From Bathynomus jamesi (taxonomy: Eukaryota > Arthropoda > Malacostraca > Isopoda > Cirolanidae), in assembly GCA_023014485.1 (NCBI GenBank), contig JAJOZX010009426.1, forward strand, positions 1 to 64,000: a stretch of DNA of 64,000 nucleotides, written 5' to 3'. The notes beneath the pieces are model-generated. The model saw only the letters and a program-made list of their open reading frames with translations, did not search any database and was not told where the DNA came from. A program made the translations under genes and the position numbers. Positions 1 to 7,703 of the stretch are shown here, one piece after another. Position 1 is the first letter of the stretch. Each line of letters begins with the position of its first letter.

Positions 1-504
1 AAATGTAGGCCAAAACAACGACAGACGTGCCAAGTTTCGCAATTGGGCACCAAACTTTTTTACCCTGGACCTTTAATTCAATAATAACCCAAATTAACCA
101 AACGGTAAAATGTAGCCAAAACAACGACAGAACTGGCCAAGTTTCGCAATTGGGCTACCAAACTTTTACCCTGGGACCTTAATTCAATAATAACCCAAAT
201 TAACCAAACCGGTAAAATGTAGGCCAAAACAACGACAGACGACTGGCCAAGTTTCGCAATTGGGCTACCAAACTTTTACCCTGGGACCTTAATTCAATAA
301 TAACCCAAAATTAACCAAACCGGTAAAATGTAGGCCAAAACAACGACAGACGACTGGCCAAGTTTCGCAATTGGGCTACCAAACTTTCCCCTCTACCCTG
401 GGACCTTAATTCAATAATACTCAACCCGTCTAGGCCTAACTTGGGCTACAATTTGCACAATCAGAACTTTGCCGAAAAATAGTCACTGACTCAGTCTTGG
501 GGTA
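1..504 (-). repeat. Leader of a left-hand unit (unit 0), cut by the window edge
   Basis: This is the PBS-proximal part of the 5' leader of a unit whose gag lies left of the window. Positions 1-418 hold at least four copies of the roughly 110-bp minisatellite, recognisable by the aatgtaggcc and agtttcgcaattggg blocks. Positions 419-504 are the unique stretch leading to the primer-binding site at 505-524. The last repeat carries a short extra cccct near 387 that the other units lack. It shows that the array continues leftwards. Confidence 0.9.
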
Positions 505-524
505 GAATCCGGTTCGAAGGACCA

Positions 525-1033
525 TGTTATTTTTATTTATTTGTCGGGTTCAAAATCCCAGCTGAGCCGTGAACGGCCAAATTCTAAAGGGCCAGTTCTA
601 TCTGAAGCCCAAGTTAAGCTAAATTAAAACTTACGGATTTGAGATCCTATTAGGTCCTACCTCAGGGTAACCTCAGGGTTGCTGACTCGATGCGGGCCTA
701 CCTTAGACCTTAGTTACATGAATTTTAATGTAAACAAAAAGGGTACTATTTATGGTCTTCTTTCTCAACCTTGCAACAACAACGCAACCTGGACTATTGC
801 ACGGTGCAACAATCTTGTATCTAAACAACCAAACTGAATTGCAAGAGAGCTCTCTACAAGACCACACCCTGTACGTACGACATCCCACAAACGAGTAGAA
901 AGAACGCGCAGCACTCCAAAATGATGCCAACAGTGTGACCAAACAATGATGCCACAAGAGCTCAAAAATGCTAGCTCTAAATTAAGTTAATTTTTCACTA
1001 ACCTTACAATTATGAGATGGATATATATACACA
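525..1033 (-). repeat. LTR 1 (3' LTR of unit 1, 5' LTR of unit 0)
   Basis: About 509 bp. On the minus strand it starts TGTGTATATA and ends AAATAACA, giving TG...CA ends. The adjoining primer-binding site is 505-524. It carries the gtaaac form of the site just left of its TATA-like box. The TG boundary is inferred: it is supported by the end of homology of the inverted pol-tail copy at 63818, but the polypurine tract (ttaagttaagg on the minus strand) is weak, so the boundary could shift by tens of bases. Confidence 0.75.
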
Positions 1034-1072
1034 CCTAACTTAATATATACAAGCAATGCTGCATCAATCAGC

Positions 1073-4032
1073 TTAGTCATCATATCGCCTTGGGACAATA
1101 ATGGTTCTTCCTCTTCTAGATTTTCTAACACTCCCCACCGAAGAGGCATTGTTGTCGTTACCTTCCGCAAGGTTAGCCAAGCCTTCTCCATGAGGCTGTA
1201 ACTCAAATGTTTCATCTTGACTATCTGTGTTTTTGCTGATTTCTAAAGCATAGAGTTTTTGTATAGGTCTCTTTAACTTTCCTCCTGAAGTCTTTACCAG
1301 TGCAGACCTAACTAAATTGTCTTTGCCAACAAACAACTCTTCAATTATGCCAAGCTTCCAGCATTGCCTTGGTCTTTCATCCCCAATCATTACCACTTCT
1401 CCCACCTTGATACAATTTGCATTGGAGCCCTTTACCTTGCCTGATGGGTAATAATTGAGTTCTGGCAAGTATTCCATCTGCCACCTCTTCCATAACTGAC
1501 CTTGTAGCTCTTCAAGGTACCTGAACCGTCTGGTTAACTCTCCTTGAGTGCTCTGGATAGGCTGCAAGTCTTCTGGCACACTGGGGTTTGATGTTAATCG
1601 TTTACCACAAAGAAAATGATTTGGTGTCAATGGCTCTGCATCCTGCATACTGTTGTAAACAAAAGTGATAGGCCTACTGTTCACCATTGCTTCTACTTCA
1701 CATAAAACAGTAGAGAATTCTTCTTTGCTCAAATGAGCATTAGCTAAAAGTTTCTTTAATGGACACTTTACACTTCTCACTAGCCTTTCCCAAAATCCTC
1801 CCCACCATGGTGCTCTCTCAACAATAAACTCCCACTGTACCCCTTGGTGTGAAAAGTAGGATTGGAATCCTTCCTCTTTTAGCAAGGACCAAATTTCTTG
1901 GAGTTCCTTTGCAGCCTTTTTGAAGGTTTTTGCATTATCCGATATGATTTTATTTGGGAAACCCCTTCTGTTCACAAACCTTTTAAAGGCCAAAAGAAAT
2001 ACATCACTACTTAAGTTGCTTACCAACTCCAAATGGATTGCTCTGGTGGTAGCACAGGTGAAAAGACATATATAACCTTTGTTAGACTCCCCTCGCTCAT
2101 ACACATAGACTGGCCCTGCAAAGTCTACTCCCACTACATCAAATGGGGCAGTATAGACACACCGTTCTCTTGGAAGTGGAGCCACCTTTTCATAATAAGG
2201 CTTTGCACTCCAACGCTTGCAAACCACACATTTATGCGAGACTTTTTTTACTACTTGTCTAATTTTGGGAATCCAAAATTGTTGTCTAATCTCTATTATC
2301 ACTTCTCTAACTCCCGCATGTAACAGCTTATGATGAGTATCCAGGATCAAAAGGTCCACAAAGTGCCCCCCAGAAGGTAGCAAAATTGGATGTCTTTTCT
2401 CCTCTGGAAGCCCAGAAAACTGTAGTCTACCTCCTACTCTCAATAAATCCTGATCCAAAAACACATCCAAACCCTTGAGCGCAGAATGTGTTGGTAGAAC
2501 CTGTAATGGATGGCTGGTGAGCAATTCTCTCTCTTCACCAAATTTTTCCTTCTGCATATATACCACCCAGTATTTCCTGGCTTGCTGAATCTCATTACTG
2601 TTCAGAATTCCTTCCCTTCTTGTTTCTCCCTTAATGTTGTTGGTAAATCTATATACCCATGCTGTCACTCTTAACAATCTTTTCAGACTGCTAATGTTCT
2701 CAAGCTTCAATATGGGGTCCTGCTGCATAACTTGACAACTGTTCACAGCGCATTTTCTCACCTCACTCACCCATGCTTCTTCAGCCTGGCATTCTCCTAC
2801 AATAGGCTGATTGGAAGGCCAGTTTTCACTTCCAAGTTTTAGCCACTCTGGCCCATTCCACCACAAACTTGACTGTGAAAGATCTTTCACTGAAATTCCT
2901 CGGGTTGGTAAATCAGCGGGGTTTTGGATGCCTGGACAATGCTTCCATTGCTTGGGATCTGTGTGCGCTTGAATTTCCTCCACCCTATTGGCAACAAATG
3001 GTTTCCATTTCCTTGCCTGACTTCTTAACCAGTGCCAAACTATAGTGGAGTCTGTCCAATAATAGCTTGGAATTTCATAGAGGGCCAAAGACTTTCGCAC
3101 TGTAATTGCAAGCCGACTAGCAATAACGGCACCCATCAATTCCAACCTTGGAACAGAAAGCCTTTTCAAAGGTGCTACTCTACTCTTTGCAGCAACCAAC
3201 CTGCAACTTACTTCCTCTTGCAATGCGCCTCTTATATAAATACAAGTTGCATAGGCTTCCTCACTTGCATCACAAAAGATGTGCAGCTCCAAATTGTCTG
3301 GACTATTGTTCAACTCTCCAAAGTACCATCTTGGGATTTCAATGTCTCCAAGATGTGCCAATTCTTTGAACCAATATTTCCACCTTGTCTCATTCTCAGC
3401 CAGCTCTACTAAAGATTTCCCATTGAAGGTAAACAAATCATCATCTTGCTGCCAAACAATGCCTAGCACCTTTGCATCTATTGCCCACAACTCCTTAATA
3501 CCAGAATCCTCAATACTTTCTGCTGCATCAGGTACTACACAGGAATGACTCATAAACTCTTGTAATTGCGAATGATTGGTCTGCCATTTTCTAAGCTCCA
3601 TGCCAGCCTCCCTCATTATAGCTCTAGCCTCCATGAATATCTGTTTAGCCATTTCTGTATTATCCACGGAACACAGCAAATCATCAACATAAAATTTTTC
3701 CTTATGTGTTCAATAGTGTTAGGATAGACTTCAGAATATTTCTTAAAATGGTACTGCATAGTAGCTGCCAACAGAAATGGACTAGAGCTGAGGCCAAACA
3801 ACACTGACTTCATTCTATATGCTTGAACCTTAGGTTCATTTTCCAACAAGTCTTTCGTATCCACCCACAGATACCTTACTGCATCTCTGTCCTCTGGTTT
3901 TAACTTTATCCGCAAAAAGGCTTGCTTCACATCTGCAGTCAATGCTACTCTACCAAACCTGAATCTCAGTAACAAGGAAAATAAATCTGCATTTAAATTT
4001 GGCCCAGCATCCAAACAGTCATTCAAGGACAC
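1073..4032 (-). pseudogene. pol: Unit 1 pol: RT, RNase H, integrase, DUF5641 (frameshifted)
   Basis: The C-terminal 868 codons (1073-3679) are open and hold the Pao-type RNase H, the integrase (D,D-49-E) and the DUF5641-like tail ending RRYDD. The RT amino half (LNDC motif to just before YVDD) is in another frame at 3692-4032, because the A/T run at 3691-3699 is one base shorter than in units 2 and 3. The reading frame therefore breaks directly before the YVDD codons (3680-3691), which remain in the downstream frame. The first residues of RT are severed by the common break at 4023-4059. Full domain positions are given under the unit 2 copy. Confidence 0.85.
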
Positions 4033-6293
4033 ACCACCTTTGGTTTGGCTGAGCCATCAAAAACTACCCTCAGTTTGGTGGTAGTTTTGTCTCGCCGTAC
4101 CACTGCATGGTGTGGCAGATAATGTGCCTCCTGGCTCACCAGCTCACCTTGCACCCTTTCAGCATAGCCCTCCCTTACATAACTTAGGATGGCCTCATCG
4201 TATTCAATTAACAACTCCTCATTTTTTCTTAGCCTGTACAATGAAGTCTCCAACCTCCGATTAGCTAGCTGAAGGTTTGAACCGGGTTTGCAAGAATCCT
4301 TCCATGGTAGGCCAACTTCATAGCAACCATCTCTAAACCCAATCCCTTTTTCAAATTGCTCTAAAACATCATTGTTCACTGTACTTGCTGGTTGTCCTTT
4401 ATGCCAATAGATTCAAGTTCCCAAAACGCTTTCAAATGCCTTTCCAGACCATGGCTGTTCTCCTCAATCTTAACAAAAAGAAGAGCCTTAACTTCCATTT
4501 CATTGCAATAACTACCATGTAGCATCCAGCCTAGCTTACTTTCAATAGCTACCTGGCCTTGAGATGTACGGACAATATTACCAGTGATGAAGTCCCAATA
4601 ATAGTCAGCTCCAATCAAAAGACTAATATCTTCTGTTCCCTCAAACTTATTATTGCCCAAATTAATTCCTTTAACTTGCAATTCTTGGACACATGCCATA
4701 TCTAAACAAGTAGTGACTGGAGCACAAAGTTCCTCAATCTCTACAGTTTGGACCTTGATAGTGGGACTTTGCGGTAACAACCCTTTAACCAGAACTTCTA
4801 CCTTCTTAAATTTGGTTCGGTTTTGAACGGAACCCCCAAACCCAGAAATTCTTAAATTTTCCCTCTTAAGTTCTTTAAACTTCAATTTTCTGGAAATTCT
4901 GGTCTTAATAAAACTACACTGGCTACCACTATCAAACAACACTCTTACAGTAGCTTCTCCCTCATTCCCAATTAATAAGGCTGCAGTTGTTTGCAATAAT
5001 CCCCTTTACTTTTACTCCCTTGCATAGCAGTGGCATGTGCCACTGATGTCTCTACTTCTGGGGTAGGCCTACTAAGAGTGTTTTCACACAATAATGGCTG
5101 ATGCCTACCATGACATTTTTTGCACAAAATTTTAAACTTACAAAACCTTGCTCTATGACCTATCAAAAAACATTTAAAACATGCTGTGGACTTAGTTACC
5201 CTGTCCTTTCTCTCCTCAAAGGGTAAGGCCTCAGCCACCTCACATTTATATGACTTGTGGTTGCCTTCGCAAAATATGCATTCCTTGATTCCCTTTAATT
5301 TATTCTCAGAGGAGGCATGTAGAGCTGACACTGTACCTGGGCTATTCCTTTTTGTGGAAACTTTGGTGCTGTGCCTGCCTTTGTCCCTTTGTTTACCATC
5401 CCACTGTGCAAACTCAACTCCCTCTCGTCTTGCTAATTCGGTGCCTAAAAGACTTAACATCTGCTGAAGGGGGATGTACACATGTTCTGCAGAGTGTCCC
5501 CTACTTAATTGAAGCAAAATTGAGCTAGGCAATTTAGACTCCAGTGTAGGAACCAACATTATACCATACTTTTCCATTCCTACACCCAAGTTGTCCAGGG
5601 ACCTAGTTCTAATTTCAAATTCATCATATAACTGCCGTAACTCCTTGACACTATTAGGATTATTAACAGGAGGTATAGCTAAAAGTGCACGGAGGTGGCT
5701 TTTAATTAAGATCTCTGGCTTACCAAACCGTTTCTTTAATATATCCCAAGCCACATTATAATTAGCCTCTGTTAATGCTAATCCTGCTATAGTCTTTGCT
5801 GCCTCCCCTTCCAAGAGGGACCGCAAATAATTAAACTTCTCCACGGCACTTAACACTTGACTAGAATGAACTGCTGATTGAAAACTGTCTGCCCATCCTT
5901 GCCATTCCTGAATACTCCCAGAAAATGTTTTGAGTACAAGCCTCGGTAATTGAACTACTATCTGTTAACCTTAACTTCATTATCAGACCTGGTCTCTAAC
6001 TGTACTGAGCTACTAAACTCTTTTGCTCGGAGGCCTACGTTAATTATATCATCAATAATCTCTTCAAAGTAAATTATGTTGTTTTCTATTTCATCCTCTT
6101 CTATAAGAGCCTCAATTTTAACATTTACCTCACTTAGAGCAACCTTTTTAGTTTCTAATATGGAAAGCTGCGCAGTCACTAAGCGTAAATCCTCTTGCTC
6201 TATGGCAGAATCTATAGTGGCAATGACCTTTGTAATTAGACCTTTGTAGGCGCTTCTCCTTTTTATAAATTTGTTCAATTCAGATGCACTCAT
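4023..6293 (-). pseudogene. gag: Unit 1 gag-protease (four frames)
   Basis: Starts at the same ATG as the other units (6293). The first 112 codons are open to 5958; the DUF1759-like and zinc-knuckle part then continues in a second frame (4972 to about 5957), the protease in a third (4376-4996), and the protease-RT linker with the FDGSAK start of RT in a fourth (4023-4379). The break near 5957 removes one base in an otherwise conserved actacagatct stretch. The other two are losses of one C each. It cannot produce a continuous Gag-protease. Confidence 0.85.
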
Positions 6294-6487
6294 CTTCAAT
6301 GTAAACAACCCTTGGGCTCAATACCAAATGAGCTGAATTGGCAGAAATACTTAACCAAACTGATCAAACGCAAATTTTACTTTCAAATAAACTGAATTGC
6401 TAGGTGGGGTACTAACCAACACCAGTATGGAATACCAATTTTTCCACCCAAGTAACTGGCGCACTGGTCTGCAACCTTCGCCTACGA

Positions 6488-7050
6488 ATAATAAACCAAA
6501 TTAACCAAACTGGTAAATGTAGGCCAAAAACAACGACAGACAAGTAGCCAAGTTTCGCAATTGGGCAACCAAACTTTCTACCCTGGCACCTTAATTCAAT
6601 AATAACCCAAAATTAACCAAACCGGTAAAATGTAGGCCAAAACAACGACAGACGACTGGCCAAGTTTCGCAATTGGGCGACCAAACTTTTTACCCTGGGA
6701 CCTTAATTCAATAATAACCCAAATTAACCAAACCGGTAAAATGTAGGCCAAAACAACGACAGACGACTGGCCAAGTTTCGCAATTGGGCTACCAAACTTT
6801 TTACCCTGGGACCTTAATTCAATAATAACCCAAATTAACCAAACCGGTAAAATGTAGGCCAAAACAACGACAGACGACTGGCCAAGTTTCGCAATTGGGC
6901 TACCAAACTTTTTACCCTGGGACCTTAATTCAATAATAACCCAAAATTAACCAAACCGGTAAAATGTAGGCCAAAACAACGACAGACGACTGGCCAAGTT
7001 TCGCAATTGGGCTACCAAACTTTCTACCCTGGGACCTTAATTCAATAATA
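6488..7050 (-). repeat. Unit 1 leader minisatellite, 5 copies of about 110 bp
   Basis: Five tandem copies lie between gag and the primer-binding site. The gag-proximal copy is divergent (aaactggtaaatg, acaagtagcc), as it is in every unit. The four inner copies differ mainly in A/T run lengths, giving periods of 110-112 bp. Confidence 0.92.
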
Positions 7051-7135
7051 CTCAACCCGTCTAGGCCTAACTTGGGCTACAATTTGCACAATCAGAACTT
7101 TGCCGAAAAATAGTCACTGACTCAGTCTTGGGGTA

Positions 7136-7155
7136 GAATCCGGTTCGAAGGACCA
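7136..7155 (-). promoter_or_regulatory. Putative primer-binding site next to LTR 2 (example)
   Basis: On the minus strand the LTR ends in ...ATAACA and is followed at once by TGGTCCTTCGAACC. TGG directly after a CA terminus is the usual layout of a tRNA-primed minus-strand start. I recall this same motif behind LTRs of other arthropod Pao elements, which is memory and not a search. The TTCGAA lies only six bases from the start, closer than a T-loop sits to a normal tRNA 3' end, so the primer is unclear. The motif is conserved at all ten LTRs. Confidence 0.55.
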
Positions 7156-7162
7156 TGTTATT

Positions 7163-7172
7163 TTTATTTATT
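7163..7172 (-). promoter_or_regulatory. Candidate poly(A) signals in LTR 2
   Basis: Two overlapping AATAAA hexamers (minus strand, 7167-7172 and 7163-7168) sit 8-17 bases before the LTR end. This placement fits an R-region end close to the LTR end, but the run is AT-rich and varies in length between units (it is t-only in LTR 6 near 33893), so function is unproven. Confidence 0.35.
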
Positions 7173-7376
7173 TGTCGGGTTCAAAATCCCAGCTGAGCCG
7201 TGAACGGCCAAATTCTAAAGGGCCAGTTCTATCTGAAGCCCAAGTTAAGCTAAATTAAAACTTACGGATTTGAGATCCTATTAGGTCCTACCTCAGGGTA
7301 ACCTCAGGGTTGCTGACTCGATGCGGGCCTACCTTAGACCTTAGTTACATGAATTTTAATCTAAACAAAAAGGGTA

Positions 7377-7386
7377 CTATTTATGG
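7377..7386 (-). promoter_or_regulatory. TATA-like box in LTR 2
   Basis: The minus strand reads CCATAAATAG, preceded by a purine-rich gagaaagaag stretch. It lies about 280 bp into the LTR and would place transcription start near 7350, leaving roughly 195 bp for R-U5. The same box is present in every LTR of the window. No initiator was identified. Confidence 0.4.
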
Positions 7387-7427
7387 TCTTCTTTCTCAAC
7401 CTTGCAACAACAACGCAACCTGGACTA

Positions 7428-7509
7428 TTGCACGGTGCAACAATCTTGTATCTAAACAACCAAACTGAATTGCAAGAGAGCTCTCTACAAGACCACACCC
7501 TGTACGTAC
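7428..7509. promoter_or_regulatory. Cluster of three palindromes in the LTR U3-like part
   Basis: Within 82 bp lie TTGCAC-g-GTGCAA (7428-7440), AGAGAGCTCTCT (7475-7486) and GTACGTAC (7502-7509). They lie upstream of the TATA-like box with respect to transcription. The GAGAG palindrome resembles GAGA-type sites known in arthropod promoters. The cluster is present in all ten LTRs. Binding is inference only. Confidence 0.35.
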
Positions 7510-7703
7510 GACATCCCACAAACGAGTAGAAAGAACGCGCAGCACCCAAAATGATGCCAACAGTGTGACCAAACAATGATGCCACAAGAGCTCAAAAATG
7601 CTAGCTCTAAATTAAGTTAATTTTTCACTAACCTTACAATTATGAGATGGATATATATACACACCTTAACTTAATATATACAAGCAATGCTGCATCAATC
7701 AGC

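Larger units (their letters stand above)
1034..7155 (-). mobile_element. Unit 1 internal region (BEL/Pao), five frame breaks
   Basis: Complete internal region with five minisatellite copies. Frame breaks in coding order are near 5957 (gag), 5001 (C-run one base short, between zinc knuckles and protease), 4387 (one C missing after the protease), 4023-4059 (the break common to all units) and 3691-3699 (A4T5 run before YVDD). Diagnostic state: DEA form at the protease-RT linker, His form in RNase H, ccgc form in RT. It shares the 4387 deletion only with unit 3. Confidence 0.9.
7156..7663 (-). repeat. LTR 2 (3' LTR of unit 2, 5' LTR of unit 1)
   Basis: About 508 bp and used here as the reference LTR. 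Minus-strand order: TG start at 7663, a palindrome-rich U3-like part, a TATA-like box at 7377-7386, two overlapping AATAAA hexamers at 7163-7172, and the CA end at 7156. It carries the ctaaac variant near 7361, unlike LTR 1. Confidence 0.78.

Noticed and set aside
702..957. Protein-like frames inside the LTR (703-957 and equivalents in each unit)
   Set aside because: They overlap promoter-like sequence, are split between alternative frames by 1-nt differences, and resemble no known family.
2033..2323. Plus-strand frames of 60-126 codons repeated in every unit
   Set aside because: They lie wholly antisense to integrase, RNase H or gag codons, have no family resemblance, and recur only because the units are identical.
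6488..7050. CRISPR-like array
   Set aside because: Repeats of about 110 bp are directly adjacent with no unique spacers, and the context is an animal retrotransposon leader.
7136..7195. tRNA gene or tRNA-derived SINE (ggttcgaagg and gggttcaaaatccc resemble B-boxes)
   Set aside because: No A-box at the right distance and no cloverleaf could be formed; the first motif is better explained as the primer-binding site.
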